This document shows, one piece after another, positions 25,529 through 33,640 of a DNA stretch of 64,000 nt; the first letter of the stretch is position 1; each line of letters begins with the position of its first letter. The stretch covers positions 1,289,300-1,353,299 of the forward strand of contig OX639990.1 in NCBI GenBank assembly GCA_951828535.1. The letters are read 5' to 3'. Position numbers and translations under genes: made by a program. Origin of the DNA: an uncultured Candidatus Entotheonella sp. (GTDB taxonomy: Bacteria; Tectomicrobia; Entotheonellia; Entotheonellales; Entotheonellaceae). A model generated the notes under the pieces. That model did not search any database. It was not told where the DNA came from and worked only from the letters and a program-made list of their open reading frames with translations.

Positions 25529-27292
25529 CTAGGATACCAACGGGCCAGGATTCTTGAGGTACTGGTTGATAATCGCATCTGCCGACATGTAAGACAGCGC
25601 GCCCACCGTACCCGTTGGGTTGTAAGCCGTAATCTGCGGGAAGGCGCTGGCGCCTACCACGAACAGATTGGGCACGTCCCAATTCTGCATGTATTTGTTC
25701 ACGACGCTGTTTTCGGGCGTCGAGCCCGTCATGGCGCCGCCGACCTGATGGATCACGAAGTAGTTGGCACCGGCATCGAAGCGCTTCGGCAAGCCGTAGA
25801 CACCGTAACTGCTCGGTTTCATCGCCTTCGCAACCTCGTGCCCCACGCCTTCCATATAGTCCGACATGCGGAGCTCGTTGGGCCCGATATCGTAGGTCAG
25901 GCGCAGCAACGGATTGCCGTAGATGTCGGTGTAGTTTGGATCGAGATCCATGTAATTGCCGCGATACGACAGGTGGTCGTGAAACGCCACCAGTTGGAGC
26001 GAGCGGTTGTAGTAATGCGCCACGGCCTGTTTCCACTCCGAGCCCCAGCCCGGCGTGCCCGGCGGCGTCGGCTGGTACATCATCGGACCGGCGCCAAGCT
26101 GGAAGTAGGCCATGAAGGTGCCGCCGATGAAGCCGAGGTCGGTATGGTCGAAGTTATCGCCTTCCAGGTCGGAAAAACACATGCCGAGCGCACCGGCGCC
26201 CACGAAGGGGTTAAAGACGTGCCCGTCATCGTAGTGCAGCGGGATGTAGGGCATGGCGCCATGCCAGGAGAAGTTCTTGCCCACGTTGCCGGTTCCCGTT
26301 GCCGGATCGTAGGGCTGGCCGATCCCGGACACCAGCAGCAGTTGGGTGTTGCTCCAGGTAAACCCCGTCAGCAGCACGATATCCGCCGGCTGTTCGATCT
26401 CCCGCCCACGCCCGTCAATGTACGTCACACCCGAGGCGCGATTGCCGGAGGTGTTGATACGCGTCACCGCCGCGTGGGTGCGAATCTCGACATTGCCCGT
26501 CTGCAGGGCAACGGGCAGAACCGTCGTCTGCGGCGTCGCCTTGGCGGCGACCTCGCAGCCGGTGTTCATGCAGTAGCCGCAATAAATACACGACCCCATC
26601 CCCACCCCGTCAGGATTGGTGTAGGGACGGCTGGTCTGCGCCGCCGGCAACGGGAACGGATGATAGCCCAGCGACCGTGTTGCCTCCTCGAACATGGCCA
26701 TGCCGTAGCTCTTCCGCAAGGGCGGATTCGGATACTCCCGTGAGCGAGGCCCCTCGAAAGGGTTGCCGCCCGTCTGAATCTCCCCATTCAGATTGCCGGC
26801 CTTGCCCGAAAGTCCGATGGCGTACTCGAACTTGTCGTAGTATGCCTCCAGCTCGTCGTAGGTCACCGGCCAGTCCTGGATGGTTGCGTCCGTCGGGATG
26901 GCGCCTTCGCCGTAGCGCTCAATGGTGTTGGTGCGCATCTTGAACGACCACGGACTGTGGCGCCACGTCCAGCCGGCCCAATGGAAGCCGGCGCCGCCCA
27001 GTCCCTCGCCCCACGGAAACGGTCCGTGCCGCCGCATGGGCCGGGCGACTTCCCCGGTGCTGTTGCGACAGGTGATCGTCGTGCGGGAGAGGTCCTCGAA
27101 TAACTCCAACCGGCGATTGTACTTGAGCTCGTCATGGATGCCCGGCAGGGCGAATTCTTCCTGGCCGCGGTAGCGGCCGCGTTCCAGCCCGACCACCTTG
27201 AGACCGGCCTTGGCCAACTCGGTGGCCATAATGCTGCCGGCCCAACCCACGCCAATAACCACTGCATCTACGGGTTTCAGTCTGGTAGCCAT
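25529..27292 (-). CDS. GMC-type FAD oxidoreductase (gluconate 2-dehydrogenase large-subunit-like)
   Basis: The 587-residue flavoprotein has the N-terminal dinucleotide motif GVGWAGS (14-20), the GMC active-site histidine region FVIHQVGG and a C-terminal NPTGTVGALSYMSAD FAD motif. A cysteine cluster, GSCIYCGYCMNTGC, fits an iron-sulfur or structural site reported in some membrane-bound sugar/gluconate dehydrogenases. It would oxidise a sugar acid or alcohol. The small subunit is encoded directly upstream, 29 bases away on the same strand, but no cytochrome c subunit follows, so the electron acceptor is unclear. It has no signal peptide and may be exported with the Tat-type partner. Confidence 0.87.
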   Translation of the reverse strand: MATRLKPVDAVVIGVGWAGSIMATELAKAGLKVVGLERGRYRGQEEFALPGIHDELKYNRRLELFEDLSRTTITCRNSTGEVARPMRRHGPFPWGEGLGGAGFHWAGWTWRHSPWSFKMRTNTIERYGEGAIPTDATIQDWPVTYDELEAYYDKFEYAIGLSGKAGNLNGEIQTGGNPFEGPRSREYPNPPLRKSYGMAMFEEATRSLGYHPFPLPAAQTSRPYTNPDGVGMGSCIYCGYCMNTGCEVAAKATPQTTVLPVALQTGNVEIRTHAAVTRINTSGNRASGVTYIDGRGREIEQPADIVLLTGFTWSNTQLLLVSGIGQPYDPATGTGNVGKNFSWHGAMPYIPLHYDDGHVFNPFVGAGALGMCFSDLEGDNFDHTDLGFIGGTFMAYFQLGAGPMMYQPTPPGTPGWGSEWKQAVAHYYNRSLQLVAFHDHLSYRGNYMDLDPNYTDIYGNPLLRLTYDIGPNELRMSDYMEGVGHEVAKAMKPSSYGVYGLPKRFDAGANYFVIHQVGGAMTGSTPENSVVNKYMQNWDVPNLFVVGASAFPQITAYNPTGTVGALSYMSADAIINQYLKNPGPLVS

Positions 27293-27321
27293 GATGTCCT
27301 CCTCTCTTAGACAGGCGGGCC

Positions 27322-28143
27322 TTAGACGGAAAACCTGGGTCCTGACTTCCAGTCGTAGGGCTCATCCGGGTCCACCGGACGCGGTGCAGGCGCCGTCGTG
27401 CGCCTGGGAACCGCGGCAGGGCGATGGACGGCATGCAGGTGATCATGTTGCAGGCCGGCATGCTGCATGCCGCCCAAATCAACGGGCTCGACATCGTAGG
27501 ATTCGTTGTGACGTTCGATGAGCTCGGTATATTCCGCCGGCACACCGGGAAAACCGACCAGTTTCCAGCCCACCATGTCCTTGTTGCCGCCGTAGGCCGG
27601 GTCGGCGAAAAACCCGTCCTTGGTGTCCGTGAGGAGGTGGCCGAAAAAGGTCGCTCCGGGCACTTCCTCAAGGGCGACATCGCCGGCGACGCCCTGAAGC
27701 CCCTGCAGAACCTCATCCTGCTGTGCCGGCTCCAGTTGGGCGAAGTCTTTGCCATAGGTTTCCCGGCAATAGCGACCGGTCGCGGCAATGCCAGCGCGGT
27801 ACAGATCGCGGGGTGAGAGGGGCAATTGATACCCTTGATACGGCGTTGTAGCGCCAAAAGGCCCTTGGTTGTAAAAGCGGGCCCCGGCCCCATAATCGCC
27901 GGTGAGTTGCTGGTCGATGAAGTACGACGCATCAGCCTCAAGAGCCCCCGGCCCCAGGTCGTCCGCCGGGATGATGCGGGCCACCGCTGCCTCGACAAAG
28001 GCGCTTTCGGCCTGCGTGAAAAACGTGTAGGCCTTTTTCATCGTGCCAAGGGCGGCAACCTTGTGGACGGCAAGGACGTTCGCACTGCCTAAGGCAGCCA
28101 CAGTGCTACTCAGAATGGTCAGGAATCTGCGACGATCCATCAT
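27322..28143 (-). CDS. Gluconate 2-dehydrogenase subunit 3-family protein
   Basis: A protein of 273 residues. The N-terminus MMDRRRFLTILSSTVAALGSANVLA is a twin-arginine-like signal (RRRFLT) followed by a hydrophobic core. The body contains the family pattern VARIIPADDLGPGALEADASYFIDQQL and YGKDFAQLEPAQQDEVLQGL. Subunit 3 is the small partner that escorts the flavin subunit through the Tat system and supports electron transfer. A GGAGG six bases before the first ATG (28143) sets the start; the open frame continues upstream to 28179. The tail is proline/histidine-rich. It forms a two-gene operon with the GMC gene. Confidence 0.87.
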   Translation of the reverse strand: MMDRRRFLTILSSTVAALGSANVLAVHKVAALGTMKKAYTFFTQAESAFVEAAVARIIPADDLGPGALEADASYFIDQQLTGDYGAGARFYNQGPFGATTPYQGYQLPLSPRDLYRAGIAATGRYCRETYGKDFAQLEPAQQDEVLQGLQGVAGDVALEEVPGATFFGHLLTDTKDGFFADPAYGGNKDMVGWKLVGFPGVPAEYTELIERHNESYDVEPVDLGGMQHAGLQHDHLHAVHRPAAVPRRTTAPAPRPVDPDEPYDWKSGPRFSV

Positions 28144-28262
28144 CTGAAACCTCCTTTCTCCGCTTTCCATATAGGTCAAAACACCAACTCATAGGTTCCG
28201 CGGATAGAGGATTCTCGACGGAAAGTCAAGCCAAAATTGGGGAGGGATACAGCTTGGTGTCG

Positions 28263-28403
28263 TTACACGGCACGCTCAGGCGTGAGGGTGTGAGCGGGAA
28301 CCGGAGATGCAGAGCGGCGAGCGCGGCGTTCCTCAACGAGACTGTACAGGGTAGGCACGAGAAACAAGGATGAACAGCGCGGCGACGGATAAACCTGCAT
28401 CGG
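28263..28403 (-). pseudogene. Remnant of the 3' end of an RND efflux transporter gene
   Basis: On the minus strand the sequence encodes GLSVAALFIL, then, after a one-base frameshift, FLVPTLYSLVEERRARR and a diverged tail ending PERAV with a stop at 28263-28265. The same segment ends the intact RND gene at 30.5 kb (GLSVAALFTLFLVPTLYSLVEERRDRR). Upstream of about 28403 the similarity stops. It is an orphan fragment, either of a lost second RND gene or left when the AAA-PIN cassette inserted. The rest of the 28144-28622 interval holds nothing I recognise. Confidence 0.75.
28322..28389 (-). repeat. Direct repeat copy A flanking the AAA-PIN cassette
   Basis: This stretch matches 30535-30601 in the same orientation with about four mismatches and one extra base. 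The extra base causes the frameshift in the RND remnant. The two copies enclose the PIN and AAA genes. Confidence 0.8.
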
Positions 28404-28622
28404 TGGGTCAGCAGGATGCCGTGTCGGGCTGTCCTTGAGGCCGAATTGGCAGGCGCGGCTCACGACCAGACCGGCAGCAAGCCGTTGCGTTCCGCGGGCT
28501 GTAATCAAAATGGCGGCACGGCCTGCGAGTCAGGTTCTTGTCTGGAGATAATCCCGTGAAGCAGACTGAATCAATACGGCAGGACTGGTGGAGATGAACG
28601 GGGATATGAGGAAACAGATCCG

Positions 28623-29105
28623 TCATGCCTTGTCGGCATATTCGGGGCAAAGCTGAACAACCGTTACGCCCAGACTGTCCAACAGATCGACATGTTCGTT
28701 CCAATCACTGTCCGTAGCATTCAGAATTGGTGCCTTCGCCACAACCGCAACTGCGAGGAATTTCCTGTCAGCGGGATCAAGAAAATTGGGCGGCAATTCC
28801 GCGAAGCCTCGATCCGCGCCAGACGGCGTAATTTTCACCCGGGACACCCGCTTGCGGTTGTAGTTGTATTGGTAATCGGACAAGTGCTTGAAGAACATGT
28901 GACCGATTCCAGGCTGCCCTGAAAAATTCAGGCGCCCCTGATACTCCTTGAAGATCAGTCCCCCTTCGTCAAGCACGACACGGTGCCGCTTGACCACTCG
29001 TTCCAGCTTCGAAATACAGGCAAGTTGGCAGTCCCGGTTCGCATGGGTGTCTCTACCATTGGCAACGACAGCGACGTTACAGTCCACGACGACATCCCTA
29101 CGCAC
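28623..29105 (-). CDS. PIN-like nuclease partner of the AAA ATPase
   Basis: A 160-residue protein starting RRDVVVDCNVAVVANGRD, a PIN-type first strand with acidic D8 (DxN), then candidate acidic residues E54 (IFKEYQG), D110/D113 (FLDPADRKF) and D132/D134 (LNATDSDW). The order and spacing fit the four-acid metal site of PIN ribonucleases, and the 55-100 region between motifs is longer than in VapC. No VapB-like antitoxin is adjacent. The start overlaps the stop of the AAA gene by eight bases, so the two are translationally coupled. I infer a nuclease effector gated by the ATPase; target (RNA or DNA) unknown. Confidence 0.72.
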   Translation of the reverse strand: MRRDVVVDCNVAVVANGRDTHANRDCQLACISKLERVVKRHRVVLDEGGLIFKEYQGRLNFSGQPGIGHMFFKHLSDYQYNYNRKRVSRVKITPSGADRGFAELPPNFLDPADRKFLAVAVVAKAPILNATDSDWNEHVDLLDSLGVTVVQLCPEYADKA

Positions 29106-30471
29106 CCTGTTGACACTCCCCTCTTCTTTTCAAACCGGCTTTCTGAATCGCCGCGATTTCCCCGAACTCATCCCCGAAGAAACCCTCTGGCCAGTTTTGA
29201 ATCTCGCCGAACATGTTCAACTCGAGATCTTCCAAAGACGCGGATAAACTGCTGCTACGGCAGAAATAGAGCTTCACGAGACCGTCCTTGCAGCCCCCCT
29301 CGGCCACTCGTCGCTGCAAGCGTCGTAGCAGGTGTTCGCTGTGGCTCTCCACAAGCACTTGCAGGTTTCGAGTTTTGGCCGCGGTGAGAATTACGTCGGC
29401 CAACCCGCTTTGTACCGAGGGGTGCAAATGGATTTCCGGCTGTTCCATCAAAATGGTGGATCCTTTCGGCACGAAATAAAGCAGTACCAGAGCCGGCAGC
29501 ACCTGTGAGATGCCGAATCCCACGTCTGTCAACAGAACCTTTGGACTTCCTGAACCTTGTTGGACCAGGGCTTGGTACAAGTTTGAGCCAGTCACAATTT
29601 CCTCGATAGCGAAGGAGTGAATCAGCCCCAACTTTCGCAGCCAATGGGCAATGATTCCTTGGAATGATTTGTAATGGGTTTTACCGCCGAGGTTCCGTTT
29701 TTCATTCAGCTGGGTGGCGGAGAGAATCGCGTCGATGGTCCTTTCACCCCGCAATCCAACATCCACAGGTTTGGTGCCAGCCCAACGGTACTCTCGCTGC
29801 GGGTACTCGCGAAGCGGACCAAGGTAGAAAAGTCGGTCCATCAGCGTTTCATACGCATGTTCAAACTCACTCAGAAAGTCGGCGTTCTTGTAGTAGGTCT
29901 TGGCCTGATCTGGAAACAGGTAGTTCTTTACCGGTCCTGGCAAATCCCAGTTGCGGCCTTGGGTTCGCACAAAACGGAAAATGCCTTCAGAATCTCGATC
30001 TGGTTTCAGTTGGTAACTCGTTCCGCTTGGTGCTTTGGGTTTCAGCGAAAAGTTCCCGTCGGCAAATCGGTACGCAAGTTCGGTCCTGAGCTGCTTGCCA
30101 TGCTCGTAGATGACGCTGTCCATCTCCATTTCGTCACCGGAAAACAACACATCCGTACGACTTCCCTCAGGGTTGGAAATCTTCAATGTCTTAGGCAATG
30201 TCCATTTCAACACCGACCGCACGGGCAGGGTGTCATCGTGGCGGTGAATCACGTCTCGATACGTCCCCAGATTGACGTATTGGCCCGGACCGCCGAAATC
30301 AAGCACCAAGCCCCGGTCGGTAGCCGCTTTGGTCTGCTTCAACAATAACAGCCATTGCAGCAACGAGCTTTTGCCCGTGCTGTTGGGGCCGAATATGCCC
30401 GTCACCTGACCGAATTCAATCTCGAGCCGTTTCCAAATTTTGAAGTTTTCGAGCGTAAGATGGTTGAGCAT
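29098..30471 (-). CDS. AAA/ABC-type ATPase with DUF3696 C-terminus (OLD-like, no TOPRIM)
   Basis: The 457-residue SMC/OLD-class ATPase has Walker A GPNSTGKSS (28-36), an ABC-signature-like region TDVGFGISQVLPAL, Walker B STILMEQPEIHLHP and a switch histidine in LVESHSEHLLRRL. The C-terminus LELNMFGEIQNWPEGFFGDEFGEI matches DUF3696. There is no TOPRIM nuclease domain as in OLD or AriB partners; nuclease activity would come from the overlapping PIN gene. ATG 30471 was chosen over the longer open frame because it gives the standard LTLENFKIWKRLEIEF start and follows the RND stop by 10 bases. Comparable ATPase-nuclease pairs are phage-defence systems; that role is inference here. Confidence 0.85.
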   Translation of the reverse strand: MLNHLTLENFKIWKRLEIEFGQVTGIFGPNSTGKSSLLQWLLLLKQTKAATDRGLVLDFGGPGQYVNLGTYRDVIHRHDDTLPVRSVLKWTLPKTLKISNPEGSRTDVLFSGDEMEMDSVIYEHGKQLRTELAYRFADGNFSLKPKAPSGTSYQLKPDRDSEGIFRFVRTQGRNWDLPGPVKNYLFPDQAKTYYKNADFLSEFEHAYETLMDRLFYLGPLREYPQREYRWAGTKPVDVGLRGERTIDAILSATQLNEKRNLGGKTHYKSFQGIIAHWLRKLGLIHSFAIEEIVTGSNLYQALVQQGSGSPKVLLTDVGFGISQVLPALVLLYFVPKGSTILMEQPEIHLHPSVQSGLADVILTAAKTRNLQVLVESHSEHLLRRLQRRVAEGGCKDGLVKLYFCRSSSLSASLEDLELNMFGEIQNWPEGFFGDEFGEIAAIQKAGLKRRGECQQGA

Positions 30472-30481
30472 GATGTCTATC

Positions 30482-33400
30482 CTATCCGGCGTCCTGTAAC
30501 GCGGCGACAGGAGCCGGCGATACGAGACGACGGTCGCGTCGTTCCTCAACGAGACTGTACAAGGTAGGCACGAGAAACAGGGTGAACAGGGCGGCGACGG
30601 ACAGCCCACCGACCACGACACGGCCCAGGGGCGCCCATATTTCGCCGCCCTCGCCGAAGCCGATGGCCAGGGGCAGCAGGGCCAGGGCGGTGGTGAGCGT
30701 GGTGATCAGCACCGGCCGCAACCGCGTGACGGCGCCCCGCCAAGTGGCTTCCATGACGTCGAAGCCGCGCTGGCGAAGCTGGTTGGTATAATCGACCATA
30801 ATGATGCCGTTGTTCACCGACACACCCACCAGCATGATACCGCCGATCCATACCGGCATGCTGACGTTGGTGCCGGTCAGCCACAGCGCCAGGACGCCGC
30901 CCACCGCGGCGAACGGAACGGCCAGTAGAATGACGAACGGGTGCAGGAGCGATTCAAACAACGCCGCCATGATCATGTAGACCAGCAGCACCGCCAATAC
31001 CACGATGAGGTATACATTGCGGTTGGCTTCCTGCTGCTCCGCCCGCTCGCCGCCCATCTTCACGTAAAATCCTTCCGGAACGGCCGTGGCCGCGAGGAGT
31101 TGTTCGATCTCGGTGGCCAGGCTGCCGAAGTCGCGCGTGCCCGTCATGCCCGCCTGGATCGTCACCGCCCGCTCCTGGTTGCGCCGCTCAATCACGACCG
31201 GCCCCTTGTCCGCCCGCGCTGTGGTCAGGTTGCGCAGCGGCACCTGCTGGCCGCCGGGTGTGGCGACGAAAATGCGCTCCAGGTCAGCCAGTTCCCGGCG
31301 ATCCTCGGGGCGCAGGCGCACCCGGATGTCGTACTCGTGGCGGCCCTCGCGGTATTTGGACGCGATCGTGCCGGCAATGCCGGTTTCGATGGCCTGCAAA
31401 ATGGCATGCGTGCTGATCTGCAGCGCCGCCGCCTTGTGGCGGTCGATGCTGATCTGCATCTCAGGACGGCTGTCGTCGATGTTCAGGCGCACATAGGAAA
31501 CGCCCTCGACGGCCTCGATCCTGTCGGCCAACCGTTGCGCCAGGGCACGGCCGCGCCCCAGATCAAAGCCGTACACGTCCACCTCCAACCGCTCCGAGCG
31601 GCCTGAACCGAGAAGACGGGCGACATCGGAGGGGCGCTCCATGATCCGCACCTTACCGTCCGGATAATTCGACAACTGCTCCTTCAGCACGGCGAGGACC
31701 TCCTTGAGGGATTGCTGGCGCTGCGAGCGATCGACCAGGCGGGCCCATAAGAAGCCGCTGTGGGTGCCGCCGCCGCCCCGAAATCCCAAGCCGGAGCGCA
31801 CGAACATCGCCTGCACGTCGGGCGCCTCGTCGTATACCTTGGTCTCGATGTCAGTCATGATGCCGTCAGTAATCTCCAGCCTGGTGCCCACCGGCATTTC
31901 CAGGCGGATGTACATCATGCCTTCATCCACCGACGGCAGCAGCTCCGAGCCCAGGCTGGCGTAAAGTGTCCAGCTGCCGCCCAGAATGCAGGCGCACATG
32001 ACGACCACGGTCAAGCGATGACGCAGCGCAACGTTCAACGCCGAGCCGTACCCGCGTTCAATGGCCACGAGTACCGATCTCCACACCGCTTCCAGCCGAT
32101 AGGTCGGGCCCCCCGGCGGACTTTCCCGCAGTGAGCCCGATAGCCATTTAGCACACAGCATCGGCACCAGCGTCAGCGCCACGAGCAGCGACGTCACCAG
32201 GGCGAAGGCCACCGTTAGGGCGAGTTCCTGAAACACGATGCCCATCATGCCTTGCATGAAAATGAGCGGGAAGAAAACGCATAACGTCGTCAGCGTCGAC
32301 GCGATGATCGCCATGCCGACCTCGCGGCTTCCGACCACCGCGGCTTCCCGGCGGTCCGTGCCCTGTTGACGGTGGCGAAAGATGTTTTCCAGCACCACGA
32401 CGGAATTATCCACCAACATGCCGATGCCGAGGGCCAGGCCGCCCAGCGACATCCAGTTGAGGCTGATGTCGACTTGGTAGAGCAAGATGAAGGTGGCCAC
32501 CACCGCCAGCGGAATGGCAAAGGCAATGATGATCGTGGGACGCAGGCTGCGCAGGAACACCAACAGGATGACAACAGCGATGCAGCCGCCGATGATCGCG
32601 GTCCTCTCCACCTGGGCGATGGAGCGCCGGATGAAGGCCGCGCGGTCGAACAGCAGGTGCAATTGCATGGTCGGCGGCAACTGCTGACGCAGGGCGGGCA
32701 ACCGGGCCTGGATGAGGTCCGACACCTCCACTGTGTTGGTGCCCGACTGCTTGCGGATCGCCATGACGAGCCCGGCGATGCGGTTGACCCGGGTGCGCGT
32801 GAGACGCTCCTTCATCCCGTCGTGCACCTCGGCGACATCCTTGAGATACACCGGCGAGGCGCCGTCGTGGCGCAGGATGACGTCCCGGATATCGTCTACC
32901 CGCTCGAATTCGCCCAGGGGCCGCACCACGAAATCGGTGCGCCCGCTTTCCAGGTGCCCGCCGACCTTGGTGACGTTTTCGGCGCCCAATACCTCGACGA
33001 CGCGCTGCAGGGAAATACCCGTCGCGGCCAGCCGGGTACGGTCGATCAGTACCTGAATCTCGCGTTCGTCGCCGCCCCAGATATTGACGGCAGCCACGCC
33101 GGCGATTTGCTGAAGTTGGTACCGCAGCGTCGTTTCCGCGTAATGCCGGAGCGCGATCGAGTCCAAGGCACCGCCGGACGTGAGATTGAGGTAGATGATG
33201 TGCCAGCTTGAGGGATCGAATTTGCTGATACGCGGCGGGTCGATCTCTTCGGGCAGGGAGCGCAGGGTGTCGTTAACCTTTTCGCGCACCTCCAGGGCCG
33301 CCAAGTCAACGTCGGTGCTCCAGTTGAAGTCGAGGGAGATTCTCGAGCTGTCCTCGCTGGATGAGGACCGCACGGACTTGACGTTGTTGATGGTCGCCAG

Positions 33401-33610
33401 CACTTTTTCCAGCGGGTTGGTGACTTGGCGTTCCACGATGTCGGGGGCGGCGCCCTCATAGGTTGTGGTTACCGTCACCGAGGGCCGCGTGACATCGGGG
33501 AGTTGATCCACCGCCAGACGCGAGAACGAGATGAGGCCGAGCACCAGCACGGCCAGGAAAAACATCCCGGTAGTTACCGGTCGCGCCACGGCAAGTGCGG
33601 ACAATTTCAT
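30482..33610 (-). CDS. RND multidrug efflux transporter (AcrB/HAE1 family)
   Basis: A 1042-residue inner-membrane proton-driven pump with twelve transmembrane helices and two large periplasmic loops. It begins LSALAVARPVTTGMFFLAVLVLGLISF and has the duplicated halves expected, with GGLALGIGMLVDNSVVVLENI in helix 4 (proton-relay Asp region) and a related NNGIIMVDYTNQLR late. It should pair with the adaptor encoded 30 bases upstream; no TolC gene is in this operon, though one lies at 50 kb. The 3' end is partly duplicated at 28.3 kb. The AAA-PIN genes follow after 10 bases and may be read through from this operon. Confidence 0.95.
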   Translation of the reverse strand: MKLSALAVARPVTTGMFFLAVLVLGLISFSRLAVDQLPDVTRPSVTVTTTYEGAAPDIVERQVTNPLEKVLATINNVKSVRSSSSEDSSRISLDFNWSTDVDLAALEVREKVNDTLRSLPEEIDPPRISKFDPSSWHIIYLNLTSGGALDSIALRHYAETTLRYQLQQIAGVAAVNIWGGDEREIQVLIDRTRLAATGISLQRVVEVLGAENVTKVGGHLESGRTDFVVRPLGEFERVDDIRDVILRHDGASPVYLKDVAEVHDGMKERLTRTRVNRIAGLVMAIRKQSGTNTVEVSDLIQARLPALRQQLPPTMQLHLLFDRAAFIRRSIAQVERTAIIGGCIAVVILLVFLRSLRPTIIIAFAIPLAVVATFILLYQVDISLNWMSLGGLALGIGMLVDNSVVVLENIFRHRQQGTDRREAAVVGSREVGMAIIASTLTTLCVFFPLIFMQGMMGIVFQELALTVAFALVTSLLVALTLVPMLCAKWLSGSLRESPPGGPTYRLEAVWRSVLVAIERGYGSALNVALRHRLTVVVMCACILGGSWTLYASLGSELLPSVDEGMMYIRLEMPVGTRLEITDGIMTDIETKVYDEAPDVQAMFVRSGLGFRGGGGTHSGFLWARLVDRSQRQQSLKEVLAVLKEQLSNYPDGKVRIMERPSDVARLLGSGRSERLEVDVYGFDLGRGRALAQRLADRIEAVEGVSYVRLNIDDSRPEMQISIDRHKAAALQISTHAILQAIETGIAGTIASKYREGRHEYDIRVRLRPEDRRELADLERIFVATPGGQQVPLRNLTTARADKGPVVIERRNQERAVTIQAGMTGTRDFGSLATEIEQLLAATAVPEGFYVKMGGERAEQQEANRNVYLIVVLAVLLVYMIMAALFESLLHPFVILLAVPFAAVGGVLALWLTGTNVSMPVWIGGIMLVGVSVNNGIIMVDYTNQLRQRGFDVMEATWRGAVTRLRPVLITTLTTALALLPLAIGFGEGGEIWAPLGRVVVGGLSVAALFTLFLVPTLYSLVEERRDRRLVSPAPVAALQDAG
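30535..30601 (-). repeat. Direct repeat copy B at the 3' end of the RND gene
   Basis: Same-orientation partner of 28322-28389. It encodes the SVAALFTLFLVPTLYSLVEERRDR end of the intact transporter. About 2.15 kb separate the copies, holding exactly the AAA-PIN pair and a 220-base unassigned stretch. Confidence 0.8.
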
Positions 33611-33640
33611 GCTTCACTCCCTCCCCTGCTCAGCAGTTCG

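Noticed and set aside
28390-28622. Search for integrase, transposase or terminal inverted repeats around the AAA-PIN cassette
   Set aside because: Nothing recognisable was found; only the direct repeats support mobility, so no mobile element is annotated.
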